Of a stretch of 64,000 bases of DNA, positions 46,752 through 58,969 are shown in pieces (the stretch's first letter is position 1; every line of letters begins with the position of its first letter). The notes under the pieces were generated by a model. That model had not been told where the DNA came from, did not search any database, and saw nothing but the letters and a program-made list of their open reading frames with translations. The stretch comes from Siphonodentalium dalli (Eukaryota; Mollusca; Scaphopoda; Gadilida; Siphonodentaliidae), in NCBI GenBank assembly GCA_032622095.1, contig CP136061.1, forward strand, positions 43,655,797-43,719,796. The letters run 5' to 3'. The translations under genes and the position numbers were made by a program.

Positions 46752-47132
46752 TTAACCCTTTACCCAACAAAACGTCAAAACCGGCCAAATAAAGCTTCAA
46801 CAGCCTAAAATATCTTCGGTCTGTCTCAATAGAACCATACAAATATGGATATCATTGGAACCGGCTCATTGACCACATTGTGATGGTTACAGTTATGCCC
46901 TGTGCCAATGCATTCTCTTATATATGCGAGTCGACCATAGGTCGCCTCGCATATATAAGAGAATGCATTGGCCTAACACTTTTTACAATTTTTTCTTACA
47001 TTCTTTAACAATTTTATAATTTTTAATGTGTTAAGCCAATGCATTCTCTTATATATGCGAGGCGACCTATGGTCGACTCGCATATATAAAAGAATGCATT
47101 GGCACAGGGCAGTTCTGTTGGGTAAAGGGTTG
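46752..47132 (+). mobile_element. TTAA MITE, copy D
   Basis: Begins TTAACCCTTTACCCAACA, holds both GCCAATGCATT palindromes with the GTCGACC..GGTCGCC centre, and ends GGGTAAAGGGTTGA, so the right TTAA has mutated to TTGA. Very close to copy B, including the ACATTCTTTAACAATTTTAT spacer. Confidence 0.85.
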
Positions 47133-48762
47133 ACAGTTGTATATGATTGAGCTAAAGGTTTCTAATGTTAGTAGATGGTCACAGATTGGTGATATCAATT
47201 GGATATCAGTAGATGGCATTAGAATCAGCGTGGTGCAACAAACGGTATATCGAATACCAATGCATCCTTGTTCCAGCTGTCTCGACACAGTGGCGTCTTC
47301 TACTGAGTAACAAGTATATCGATTCACGAGAGGTTTCGCAAGCTCAGGGTTAGAAGATACGGTCAGAGTTAGGACACTACTGTGTTTCCGATGCTATAAT
47401 CTGCAGCTGGCCAGTTTCAACATATATAGATTTAAAAAGAATTCATAACTCGGATTGTTTTCTATTCCAAATACATTCTTCGCGAAGTCGAAAATGCATT
47501 ATAATCTTAAAGACATATTATCTACTTGTTCGGATGCGTGAAACTGATTTGTTAGTATCCAGGTGCTATGCCAACTGGGGGAATGTAGCACCGAAAAGCT
47601 CAAGCAAATCGACCGTACCACTCCATAGAAAACATTGTTTGAACCACGTTAAATTGTAAATATTTACTACTCGAATTGGGACGCATCTATCGCCGATAAA
47701 CTAACGAATACGATTTAGCCATCGGAAGTCACTGCATTTAATTAATATATAAGAATGACGGTGTGTGTTGTCAATTTAGATATAATATTTGTAAAAATAA
47801 CTTCTTTGAACAAGATTATTCTCCATTTCGATTTGATCACCTTACCGGAGTGTTTCACATCACTTTAATAACTGAACTTAAATTATCAATATCAATGGGG
47901 AGCTGAATATGTCTTGTTCTTAGTTTGGGAATATATCAACTGAATATTCTAGTTCTAGAAGAAATTGGCTTCAAAATATACTTTGAAAACTCTAATTAAA
48001 TTGATTTACATGTATATCGACGTATTTGGTCCTGCTTATTTAGGTATCGACTAGACATAAACAAAGTGTCTTGTTCGCGGTATTGGGGTAAATCCGAACA
48101 AACAAAATCGCAGATAATTTATAAAGTAAAGTAGCTCCATTCTGCTAAAAAGCTGTAAAACATGAATTGTCATATATGTGGGGGCAATTGATTACGACAA
48201 GACAAACTGCCGGCATGCAATTAAACCCTAAATTCGGATAGACTTATATACGGGATAATGTCATTATAAAACGACTATTCGATTACAGAAGTCTTAGCAG
48301 CAACATCAAGTGGAAGACCGCAATATGTACTGCTACAGACCGATGAATTATACGAGCCACGACGGTCTCCACATTAAACCACACTCATCAGGGCTGGGAT
48401 ACAGACAAATTCGTCTGTGGTATATTCCTCGGTGTCAATTAATGTTGTAATATTCTACTCGTTGATACGTCGAATATGTGTGTATTACGTCGATACCATG
48501 TCGTAAATTCGCTCTAAATCGCGTTCAGATGGAACAATCAACCAGGATTCCAGGAATACAATTATGTGCTAAATCTTTGTCGGTAATAGATAGTACGAAT
48601 GACATCAGTCATTGCCAGATGAGCGTGCTGGTGTCACGTTCGCCAACGTTCGCCACGTGTCATGTCACGTTTCTCTAAGGGAAACCGGGAACAGTCAACC
48701 AGGAAAACAAGTATGTGCAAAATCATGGATGATAATACATATAGACGACGAAGTACATCCGT
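47133..48762. other. No gene recognised
   Basis: Short frames only. At 48615-48660 the sequence ATTGCCAGATGAGCGTGCTG, GTCACGTTCG resembles 50139-50175, just beyond the next element, so the element sits between two similar pieces. Confidence 0.45.
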
Positions 48763-50137
48763 AAGGCCCGTTCCAAACGACGGATTTTTGTCGATTTTTG
48801 TCGACTCAAATCCAATACCAGACCCACAATTGTATTAAATGCGTCAAAAATGCGACGTTTGAAACAATTAGATCCGTGTCAGACGCATCACAGACGAATC
48901 TCCGTCCAATTCAGACGAATCTTCGTCGGTGATGCGTCTGAAATCCGTCTTGGTTTCAAACGACGGATTTTTGACGACTCGAATCTAATACATGTGCCGC
49001 CGAGATGAGCCGAAAGTTGCCGAATAACGAATGCAAATGATATGATAATGACATAATAATGAGGGAGTTCCCCTTATCTGCGGAAATACCCACATGACGT
49101 CATTTGTCGCACGCTCTCTTTGTTACAAAGAAAGACATAACTATAAGCATTTAGGTAACATTGTTGCAAATTGTAAATATTATGGTAGTTTGATTTCTCA
49201 ACAAACATGGCTTGTCACTGACTCACATCTTATAATGGATAGAGTGTTAATGATTTATACTAATTCATATATACCGGTATATGGGGTAGGGGTTGCAGCA
49301 ACTGATTTATAGTAATTCATATAGACCGATATTCCTTATTGTAAGGGATATGGGGTGGTAGTCTCTGATGTATAATAATTAATATATACCGGTATTACTT
49401 ATTATAAGGGGTAGGGGTGGTACCGCTGATTTATAATAATTCATATATATACCGGCATTACTTATTATGAGGGGTATAGGGGTGGTAACCTCTTATTTAT
49501 AATAATTCATATATCCGGTATTACTTATTATGAGGGGTAGGGATGGTAGCCTATGATTTATAATAATTCATAGATACCGGTATTCCTTATTAAAAAGGAT
49601 ATAGGGTGGTAGCCTATGTTTTATAATAATTAATATATTCCGGTATTCCTTATTATAAGGGGTAGGGGTGGTGATGATGATTTATTCTCATAAGTGGTAG
49701 TCTCTGATTTATAATAATTCTTGTATACCGGTATTTACATGCATGGTATACACATATATGGCAATTGGTTGCAAGATATAACATTTATTTGTAGCGCCTA
49801 TTATAGTATATTATATATCTGTATGTACTATATACATCATCATATACATGTGCACATATATTCGCGCTGCAATCGCGCATACATATATATACATAATTTA
49901 TACTGTATTTTAGTATATATCTGTATAACATACCGGTATATATAGGCCTCTATATCTACGCGTGACCATTTTGTGACGGTAACCGGGAATCCACCTTTAA
50001 ATAAATCTACCGTTGTATTAGATTCGACGCGACGAAGATGCGTCCGTCTGAAACAAAATTGACCGCAGTCGCATCACCGACGGATTTAATACAATTAGAT
50101 TCGAGTCGACAAAAATCCGTCGTTTGGAACGGGCCTT
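48763..50137. mobile_element. TIR element (AGGCCCGTTC ends) carrying a minisatellite
   Basis: The left end reads AGGCCCGTTCCAAACGACGG, then ATTTTTGTCGA; the right end (about 50100-50137) is its reverse complement, and similarity continues through GACTCGAATCTAAT and TTGTATTAAAT. TA flanks both tips. A nested hairpin (GTCAGACGCATCAC / GTGATGCGTCTGA) lies at about 48877-48955. No transposase is encoded. The interior is mainly the minisatellite at 49250-49735 and AT-rich sequence. Confidence 0.75.
49250..49735 (+). repeat. ~63-bp minisatellite, about eight units
   Basis: Unit: GATTTATAATAATTCATATA, TACCGGTATTACTTATTATR, AGGGGTAGGGGTGGTAGCCT. Units vary in length by several bases and by substitutions. 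It lies wholly inside the TIR element. Confidence 0.85.
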
Positions 50138-50747
50138 ATTGTCAGATGAACGTGCTAATGTCACGTTCGTCCAAAGACATGACGAAGTTTTTGTTTTGTC
50201 AAGGACGAATATTGATTATGTGAGATATATTATTCATCATTTAGAACGTATGGATGACATCGACATGGCTCCCAGGCTTAATTTAGCATTGGTGGTTACA
50301 TTCGGAATATATCTGTTATATCGACTATATAAAGCGGATCATATAGGCGCTCATACGGAGAAAGGGCCTCAATTTCTTTGGAAACAGTGCTGGCCTAGTT
50401 TTGATTATTAATGACGTTTGTTTTATCTTCATATTGTTAACGAAGTCGTCACTAACTATAACATTTACTATCATGGCCAAAACTCATTTTGATATCTATT
50501 ATATATGTATCGATCCAGCCCACACTTGGAGTAGCTGAATAACATATATATATATACTTTTATGATGTTACCAACAACGATCTTCTAAATGATAATGAAC
50601 ATCATTACCTAATATTATGTAAGCAATCTCACACTGTGAGCTTATTCAAACATGACGGGAAACGACACACATAAGGTTTGTGCTTGATGTCTGACCGCCT
50701 CAGTACGACCAATATTCATACATCATTTCTTTAACTATATATTTTGA
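50138..50747. other. No gene recognised
   Basis: Starts with the flanking duplicate GTCAGATGAACGTGCTAATG. A 95-codon plus frame (50124-50411) begins inside the TIR and is likely fortuitous. Confidence 0.45.
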
Positions 50748-50957
50748 ATAAATACTGTTTATATCAATACATATTGCGGGATCACACCGTCATGGTACAA
50801 TGTATGTACAGCCGGACTAGTTCACTCGAGTTTACGTCCATGTACTTCACTGCACCGTTTGTTCGAATATGATGCAACAATATGTCAGAGATGTGGCATG
50901 GAGGGGACGCATCACATGTTGTTAGATGAGAAATTCATAACGACAATGAAATGGTGA
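50748..50957 (+). pseudogene. 69-codon fragment with a C-x2-C ... H-H motif
   Basis: The open frame reads YCGITPSWYNVCTAGLVHSS, then LRPCTSLHRLFEYDATIC, QRCGMEGTHHMLLDE and a stop. I-C-x-x-C-G followed by T-H-H-M-L-L resembles the C-terminal Cys/His knuckle of many non-LTR reverse transcriptases (C-x-x-C..E..x-H-x-L). There is no start codon and a stop lies directly upstream, so it would be a truncated relic. Alternative: chance. Confidence 0.33.
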
Positions 50958-53489
50958 GAGAGTAAGAGATGGCGTAGCCAAATGCTGACACAACTGTGCG
51001 CAGAATCCTCGTTGGTGTCAGACACACTTCGCCTTCGATAGTGGCATCAGTTGTCAGCCATATATACATTCTGGTAGAGAGATTTTTTATCGGTAACATA
51101 TATAGGCTATATATAGCCGTCAGATAATGTGAAAAACCACAAACAGCGAGCTGTTCAAGCTATTTATAAATCGGGTCGGATCACGATCCGCCAAAATGAA
51201 CTTTCTCGGAAAAATCCGCGTTTGGATCGGAATCCGGATTAAAGATGCACACGCGTCTTCGAATTACATGTGGAATAGCCGACTGGTGTGCTTTAATTTG
51301 TTAGAATGTGTCGTCCTTTCAGCCACAAAAACTTATAATGACGTCATTGTAATAGTGAATGGTAGACCGTACTGGCGCGAAATCACAATATATTACTCCA
51401 GTGCGCATAGAAACCACCGGTAAGCTGTGGACTATCACACATACATGTACTTGTATATTTATAAACTCTATCGCTTACATTTGTTCTCAAATTTTTGTGA
51501 CGATGGGACCTTAAAGGTACGGTTGGCCTTGGCGGTGGGTATCCTGTGAAAATATTTCCACCCGTCAAAAACCGCCACAAACAGGAAGAACATCAAAATG
51601 TAGACAGACTTTGTCCGTATATAAATAAAAAATATCGCATAAACAGTATGTTATTCTCATATGTTTAACCATTGTTATGTAAACAACAGCATAAAAAGTA
51701 ACTTTTCTTGTGTTTGTTTGTATTATGATCGTAAACATAAAGAGCGTTCTTTGTTGGTGAATTCCTGATATGGAACTAATAAAGAGCGTTTATGCCATTT
51801 GTGTGTGATTAGCCAGTAGCATTGTGCTGTCCTCTGTAACACAATCAGGCTCTTGCTTAGGTAAAATATAATAGGTGATCTATATATGCTGTTTACGTGA
51901 TGATCATGGTATATATGAACGAAACTGTATGCGTTTTAGTGTTTTTCTGTTTACGGTGTTTGGAACAAATATGAATATTTTCGACAATTAAGGCCGCACG
52001 TGCCTTTAAGTGAACTACATGTAGCATATCCACGTGCATGGCATATGTCCCTACACTCTGAACGGGTTTGGTTGTGGTGCAACGGAAGCTCTTACTCTTG
52101 GGGCAACTTTATTTCTATAAGTGGGTTTAGTGTGTTATATCACGCATTGAGATTTTGGGGTAGTCATAACCTATTCGACCATTCAGTATTATCAAACTGC
52201 ATGGTGTTTTTGCAAATTCTGTTCCGGTATTGTTTGATGTGATATGGTTTGTAGGTGTTCGGAAGGGAGACTCATTAAGAATGGACCTTTCGAACAGCTA
52301 TCAATCACATAATTATTAGCATACATTTTATACCAATCAGCGAATGAGCCGCATTTGAAATGCTTTGTTCACCCTAAGATTGATAACCAGTGTTAAATTG
52401 CGTATTTTCAAACAACTTTTTTGTTGTCAAATCATAAATAAACTGAAATTTGTGCAATGATACACGATTTTAACCTTGTTTTTCATTTTGTGTGACACTC
52501 ATCATATATCTTACAATTAAAGATGAAAAGAGGGTGTGCTCTCGGGTATCTTATAACATAGCGGCAGGCGCTGTAAAACTAATTAAACTGTTTTAAGAAG
52601 ACACATTGTCTCATGTCAATCGTTATAGCCCCCCCCCCACCAATGAATAGGTATGTAAACCTATATTTGCCTACATGTATGCGTGCTACATGTATCATCG
52701 AGCTTCCCTGTTCTTAAATTGAAATATAAACTGATATGTACGTGGTCAGGACAGATAATTTCTTTAATATAGAAACGTGAATCCTGTAAAATGTTGTTTG
52801 TTGTTGCAGTATCTCGAATTCTCGCATGGTATGTAAACGTTACCAAATTGCAGTTGGATCCTTGACATCTATGGTGCGATTATGTAGTTAGGTTCATGAA
52901 ATTAAACCCGTTTATCTACATGTATACATCATCCCATAATTGCGGAAAGACAGACATTACGCTGAGTACAATGCACTCACTATATGTAAATGTATGCATG
53001 TTTCATGTAGTCGGATAGACTATGGTAACCGGAAACATCTGCACAGGGAAAACATGAAGCCATTCAGATGATATAGCTCTATGGATTGACTTGGTGTGTG
53101 TGCTCACATGTTGTTGGACTGTCGAGAAGTCGTGGTATTTGCTCTCGCGTGAAAGGAATCGTGTTGGCAAACATATACGGGTGAATAACCTCTTGGGCAA
53201 CTGTTGACTGAACGGGCTAGATCAATTGAGCGAAGTTATTGAGATCAGAATGAACTATTTCAGCAAGTGTGGTGTAGACTGTACGCAGACGTCACAGTCC
53301 TTTTTATTGAAAGTCAAGAGAGCATATCACGTATAATGGGCCCCGGTATGCGCAACGTGGGGATACAAAGTGGAAAATAAGGAAAACATACCAAACCCCA
53401 AAGTAATGGCAGTTTACAAAAATAAATACAATTGTTTTTTTAAATTATTAAATCTTTCATGACGGAAGCTGCATTGGTGCATCATTAAA
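50958..53489. other. Non-coding, with paired ATAAAGAGCGTT motifs
   Basis: 51737-51748 and 51779-51790 are ATAAAGAGCGTT motifs separated by AATTCCTGATATGG. A poly-C run is at 52630-52638. No gene recognised. Confidence 0.5.
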
Positions 53490-53705
53490 AATCATGGGCC
53501 AGTGCATTCTCATATATATGCGAGTCTCACATATGGAGCCTCGCATATATATATTAATACACTGGCTTACAAGGTCAAGGTAAATATTGTCAAGGTAAAT
53601 ATGTGTTCTCTTATATATACGACACTGCCTAGGGGAGACTGGCATACATACGAGAATGTATTGCCACAGGGCTTTCGCAAAATTTCAGCAAGGGTTAATT
53701 TCATA
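53490..53705 (+). mobile_element. Diverged TTAA-MITE relative, copy E
   Basis: GGCCAGTGCATTCTCATATA, ATGCGAGTCTCACATATGGA, GCCTCGCATATATA and ACACTGGC form a decayed first palindrome. A second, weaker one follows (TGTTCTCTTATATATACGAC .. ATACGAGAATGTATTGCCAC), then AGGG and GGGTTAA. The CCCTTTACCC left end is not visible. Confidence 0.6.
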
Positions 53706-54876
53706 GAAGGGTTAAACGAGTGTGTTGATTGAGATCTGAAATACTCACACTTCACTAACACCAGTGATGATGGCATCATGACCACAAATTATGTGCGAAA
53801 GTATTGTGGCAATGACCATACTGTGTGCTTATTATTTTACATAATATGTAAATGTCGTAACCCGTTCTCATATTCGGATCAACATATCGATCCTTTGCAA
53901 CAATAAAGAAAGTCGGATTGAGTATACACAGCCAAGAACATTTCACAGTCTTAGCATGCAACCTTAACGCACAATCTTAACAGTTGAGGGGGAACTATTT
54001 ACAATGATTCCAGAGAGCCATGCATGTCCAGCAATTTGGGAGATAATTGGATGGTACTTGGTACACAACAAGTTTTACATATGTTCACTACTAAGAGTGG
54101 TTTAGGTGCTGCTCGCATGCTACCTGTGGTTCTGTTGTATGGCTCGAATAAATGTGTTTTACGTTCTCGAAAATATCCAGGGTTATCTCTCCGAGTTCAT
54201 TATCTGAAACTGCACAAGAGAGGTAACTTCCCTGATATGTTATTAACTGATTGACATCGGTGTGACTAAAACCCACCGGACCACTCTTGGAATAGCTTGG
54301 AGACACATTGTCCGATTAGTTATGAGCGACTCACTGAATAAAATGTTACAGATTATGAAAATGTAAAACTCCCCAACATCACAGAAAGAAGGAGCTGGTG
54401 TACTCGATAATTGATGTAGTCCATATATACGAGGCTATGTTCACTTCTAATGTTCTTCTGACGCAACGTCATGTGTCGCGATGTTTCCTTTTTAATCTCA
54501 GACTAAATTGCGTAATTAAATGGCCTGGTTTTATAACACGATTGTCCAAATTCAAGTTACCATCGATGTAGTGAAGTTTGAACGCCCAAATATTCTTAAA
54601 TACAATTCAGTTTGATGTTAGATTGTTGCAGTATCCAAGATTAGTTGTTGGGTTAGCCACTACTCTAATAGTTTACTGATATATTCGGAAATGCAGAAAT
54701 ACGAATGTTTAAATTTTCAGGTGTGGTATTTTGCCGCCATTATCAAATAACACGTGTGACGTAGGTTTCCGGCGCGATATATCTTTCACAGTATCGAATA
54801 AAACGCCACTCCATACCTGAAGATTTCGGCCGTCACGGCCTTTATGAACGACAAAACAAAATGTATAACATAATTA
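53706..54876. other. No gene recognised
   Basis: A 76-codon plus frame (54024-54254) is followed by AATAAA at about 54338, but has no known motif. GGCCGTCACGGCC at about 54828 is a small palindrome. Confidence 0.4.
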
Positions 54877-55190
54877 GTGGATAGTATAATCAAAATTCTG
54901 AGTCATTTATCGAAAAATAATTGTACCACTTTTACTATTGTGTTTTTGTTGGTTATACACCATCTAGAAACCGACATCGATGTTATGGTTCACTGTATAA
55001 ACAAGTTCCCTGTATATAGTGCTAAATTTATTTCAGAGGCTTATGACATAAGACAATCAAAACTTTCAAAATCCACACATGTGCACAAATAATTAATTGT
55101 TTATCGTATTCAAAGTGACTTATAGGCCCTATGGGCCGGATGTTATATTTATATACATAATGTCACTATAATAAATAAATTCATTCATAT
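54877..55190 (+). mobile_element. 5'-truncated non-LTR retrotransposon 3' end
   Basis: The last codons read KFISEAYDIRQSKLSKSTHV, comparable with KYLFKCYKVRQQVLSKKSG at the end of the 3-1112 protein. The following UTR (55113-55190) keeps GTGAC.TATAGGCC..TGGGCCGG, GTGTTATATT-like sequence, GTCACTATAATAAATA and an ATTC-type tail. It is a short, decayed relative of the element at the left edge. Confidence 0.6.
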
Positions 55191-55432
55191 AGAATGAGGC
55201 ACAACATAGTATATTCCCCTTTTCACATCGTGTCCCGGATTACTACTACATTACCCCAGCTGTTTTTTATAAGTAATGCCTGCTGCCATTTTAAAGGCGC
55301 TTCACTAGAGAGGCTTACGGATACCCAACGGGTACCTATTTCTCGTCTAGGTACGACGAAGCGAGCACAGTACAAGGGACCTTGCACAAGTGTCACAACC
55401 TGGCGCGAGATATGAAACAGCGTGTGGCTATA
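55191..55432. other. Short unique stretch, no gene
   Basis: Nothing recognised. A 73-codon plus frame lacks motifs. Confidence 0.4.
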
Positions 55433-55599
55433 TATATAAGGATTAACTGTCATATGGACTGTTTTTATGGAGATGTAACGGTGAGGTAAGTGGACATAAC
55501 TTGTGTAAAACCCGAAGGGTTTTACATACAAGTTATGTCCACTTACCTCACCGTTACATCTCCATAAAAATAGTCCACATGACAGTTAATCCTTATATT
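55433..55599. repeat. Nearly perfect 165-bp palindrome, ~80-bp arms, GAA loop
   Basis: TATAAGGATTAACTGTCATA at the left mirrors the right edge. GGAGATGTAACGGTGAGGTA, AGTGGACATAACTTGT and GTAAAACCC lead to a GAA centre at about 55515 and then the reverse complement. Only a few mismatches (CATATGG/CATGTGG, GTTTTTA/ATTTTTA, TTGTGT/TTGTAT). It would extrude as a cruciform or give a long RNA hairpin. Confidence 0.9.
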
Positions 55600-55936
55600 T
55601 ATATACATTTAGCGAAAAAGCCACTTTTGTAAATATATTTAAATCGAAAAGTGTATCGTGACAAGATCAGCCCAAAATACCCAATAGCACCCTTGGCAAA
55701 AGTTAATAGGAACAATTTCTCTTCATGTTGAAACCCGATGATGTATTAAGTCAATCCTGCGCGAGTCAAAATGCGCCCAAAGCACTACGCGTTCATCTTT
55801 CCAAACCTAATGACGTATCGATGGTGTTATTAGCTTGGTGTTATTAGGCGTTGCGCATTCACCGAGAAATAACTGCAACTAGCCACGTGGGCGCCGACCA
55901 ATCAGAATGCTGGATTTAGTGATGACAACACTTAGT
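55600..55936. other. No gene recognised
   Basis: Short unique sequence between the palindrome and the SINE tail. It includes a direct pair GGTGTTATTAG (about 55823 and 55837). Confidence 0.4.
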
Positions 55937-55939
55937 GTG

Positions 55940-55993
<54 letters not shown>

Positions 55994-56118
55994 ATACCGC
56001 TCAATCCGGCCAATCCACTGCTGTGGAGACGATAGTCCATCGGCCGGGCGCGAACTCACGCCGGTGCATTAACACCATTGCAAGTCTGACACTCAACCCA
56101 TTGGGCAACACTTCCACT
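55937..56118 (-). mobile_element. tRNA-derived SINE
   Basis: On the minus strand a tRNA-like head reads GTGTTGCCCAATGGGTTGAG (A-box type), a GACTTGCAATGG anticodon-arm-like piece, and GCGTGAGTTCGCGCCCGGC (B-box type). The A and B boxes are about 40 bp apart, right for internal Pol III promotion. A ~60-bp body (GACTATCGTCTCCACAGCAG .. GGCCGGATTGAGCGG) leads to an (AT)n tail at 55937-55990. The head is too diverged for a working tRNA. Confidence 0.7.
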
Positions 56119-56143
56119 GTATATATCACCTAATGCGCATAAG

Positions 56144-56719
56144 ATTGTCCACTTATAAATGGACAATCGGTACCTAAAATGGTCGTTAATAAATGGACAA
56201 TCCGACCACGCGTGGCATGCGAGCTTGGGATTGTCCACTAAATCACGACATATATAGATAATCGTGCATGTTAGCTTCATATTAAATCTAAAGGGTAATA
56301 ACTCTATAAAGAATGTACCTCTACTAAATGACGGAGATTTGTGTGAGAAATTTGCAACACCACAACAGATCAACTTTTGTGAAATATAAGTCAAATTCTT
56401 CCCTTGGGTGGGTGGGTTTGGGGGAGGTTTGGGCAAACACTTCTTCGAATATTTCCGTTATTTCGTCAACAACTCTTCTTCAAATATCTCCGTTATTTCG
56501 TCAAAAACACTTCTTCTCATACAAATCACCGTTATTTAGCAAATTAATATTATTTATAGAGTTATTGCCCTTCATATTAAATATGAAGCTAACATGCAGG
56601 ATTACCAAAACATGTCTTCATTTAGTGGACAATCCCAAGCTCGCGTGCCACGCGTGGTTGGATTGTCCATTTATTAATGACCATTTTAGGTACCGATTGT
56701 CCATTTATAAGTGGACAAT
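56144..56719. mobile_element. TIR element with ~165-bp arms (ATTGTCCACTTATAAATGG ends)
   Basis: Left arm 56144-56312 and right arm 56550-56719 are inverted copies: GTGGACAAT tips, a small stem TTGTCC..GGACAA, CGGTACCTAAAATGGTC, TTAATAAATGGACAATCC, ACGCGTGG, GCTTGGGATTGTCCACTAAA and GTTAGCTTCATATTAAAT. The middle has a two-copy 36-bp repeat (CACTTCTTCGAATATTTCCG / CTCTTCTTCAAATATCTCCG). No protein is encoded. It lies about 25 bp from the SINE head. Confidence 0.78.
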
Positions 56720-57134
56720 TCTTGAAGAATTGCCTGGTATATATGCGTCCCCTGTTCCCAAATACGCCATTGTTTAGTTCCACAATTTAGACCAATTGTT
56801 AGGTTCGTAGAATAGGGTCTATAAATTCTTACTTCTTGATCACCACTACCGTCTTGGGACTCGGCCTGACTGCACAGTGATATTCAACTAACGTTCAATC
56901 AATAGTAACTCTGGTCGCAAAATAATGGGACTCATCAACCGCTATATATGGCGGAAAGCTGGCAGATTTGAAATGAAATAAAGAGTGGATGGTGCCGATA
57001 ACTGTATTGCAGATTACGGAGATATTTCCCTCGGTACGTCCCTTCGTGATCTTACGATCTTTCCGACGGTATGCGTCAAATACGATTGGCGTGAATAAAT
57101 TGAATTACAACGACACTGGGAAATTGAAATTACG
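56720..57134. other. No gene recognised
   Basis: Unique sequence, no motif. Confidence 0.4.
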
Positions 57135-57260
57135 CTGTATAACCTGGTATAATACTGTATAACCTGGTATAATACTGTATAACCTGGTATAATACCGTAT
57201 AACCTGGTATAATACTGTATAACCTGGTATAATAATGTATAACCTGGTATAATACTGCAT
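57135..57260 (+). repeat. 20-bp minisatellite, ~6 units
   Basis: CTGTATAACCTGGTATAATA repeated head to tail with single-base variants (CCGTAT, ATGTAT, CTGCAT). Confidence 0.95.
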
Positions 57261-58514
57261 ATATAGTTTTAGAGCTCATTCGGCAACCAGCTGTTACCAT
57301 CAAACCGTTAAGGTATTACGCTCTTTGGTAGTCATGGTGTATATGGTACATGTATGTAATGGCTCATTTTAACTTCCTAATTCTGTCTATACATGTATAA
57401 TTTGGAGGGACGGATTTGATAAATATAAATCCTGGTTTCATGCAAGGCGAAAAACACAGTTTCTATCTTGATATTCGTGATTAGAAACTAAAGTAATTTA
57501 CACGTCACAATTTAAGAGACGAATAAAATGGACACGACTCATTGGAGCTGCATAAAATCTGTCTACATATTTGTACATTTTAATTTGGAAGGCGCTATAA
57601 TATCTGAACAATAATTCCATGATCACAGCTACATGTATTTGAAGCTGTTTTCAATAGTTCGGATAGAAGTGGAAAAAAACGTCTTTATGTCTGACATATC
57701 AGGAATAGACTAACACGGAACGCTCTTTTTCCATTCCATTCCGTGCAAATGGCTGACAAATGTACTCAGTGTGCTCAGATGTTTGTATGACAAAGGACCT
57801 GTTCATAACTGTAATAGAATAACCATATACATGTAGTACAATTTAATAATCATTTATGCGGACGCATACGTGACTCAAATAAGTAATTATATATGAACGG
57901 TCACCGTGCATTATTTCGTATCTACGTGTGTTACGTCATCAAATCAGTATATTTCCCAGAATGAGTTCTAAATATAGACATTAAAACACACAGGTCATGT
58001 GTCTCAAGTTTTTGAAGATAAACACACAGTGTCCAATAGTTGGCATACATGAATTTCACTAAACAATTTATTGATATTGTTTGGAATCTGTCGGATAGAT
58101 TCTGTTCATGTGGGCAAGTGATCTGTTTATAATCTCCATATCCCCGGCTGCCAGCGTGTCTCCGCTGGGTATACTGTTTTACACAGGAATGCAGGTAGTG
58201 AAAATTCAGACAATTAGTGTATTTATTTGCAAAGAGACAATCAAGCTTATGTATGTTATGAATAATTAATATATATCAAATATGACATATTTTTATTCCC
58301 AGACAAAGAACATCTGACATTCAAAAGAAATCACAAAATTTATTACTATTTTGGTCAACAGGACATGGACGAAAGTATGTCTATTGGTCGCGAATAATGA
58401 GACGGAGACATCGAAACCAAACTACAAGACACAGTTCAGTCCCCTCGCTGCATTTGTCTGACAACTGCCACAACGTATACATAATGCAAGGGAATATCTC
58501 GTTTGTTGAACTTA
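57261..58514. other. No gene; diverged ATAAAGAGCGTT pair on minus strand
   Basis: 57674-57728 read on the minus strand gives AAAGAGCGTT, then CTATTCCTGATATG and ATAAAGACGTTTTT, the same layout as at 51.7 kb. 57316-57326 also contains ACGCTCTTT. Otherwise unremarkable. Confidence 0.5.
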
Positions 58515-58680
58515 TTATCTAAACATTTCCTTCCATACAGAGATCTTCTTCATTTGTATTATATATCGTCTACGTTTATCACCTTAACATCACTCCAAAT
58601 GAATAATATATAATTCAAATGTATACCTATACTGATTGGGAGAATCCATTTAGTCTAGAAAGTGGTAAACTCCCACTTTT
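58515..58680 (+). repeat. Dispersed repeat, copy of the 3695-3870 family
   Basis: TTATCTAAACATTTCCTTCC, TTGTATTATATATCGTC, TCAAATGTATA and TGGGAGAATCCATTTAGTCT, AGAAAG follow the same order as 3690-3870 (ATCTGAACATTTTCCTGC .. TGGGAAAATCCATATAGTAT). Confidence 0.55.
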
Positions 58681-58969
58681 GAAAGTCGATATAAGGTCAT
58701 CAAACTCCTATACAGGGCTGGCGCTGGACCCAAAATGTTTTCTTGCCAAATTATTTTTGTTTACCAAATTTCAAAATGATTTGCCAAATATAATTGAGGG
58801 TATAATTGGGAAATTAAAGGAACGTCTCAATTTTTATCTGTGTTATATAATACAACAAGAGCACGCCGTGGCATAATACGCCCGTTTCTGGAGTAGAGTG
58901 GGGCAAGGTTTAATTCATTTGTTTGAAACCTTTGACTTAAGACAAAATAATAACAAAAATAAAACAAAA

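Noticed and set aside
50124-50411. 95-codon frame with a hydrophobic segment
   Set aside because: Starts inside the TIR of the 48.8-kb element and has no family motif.
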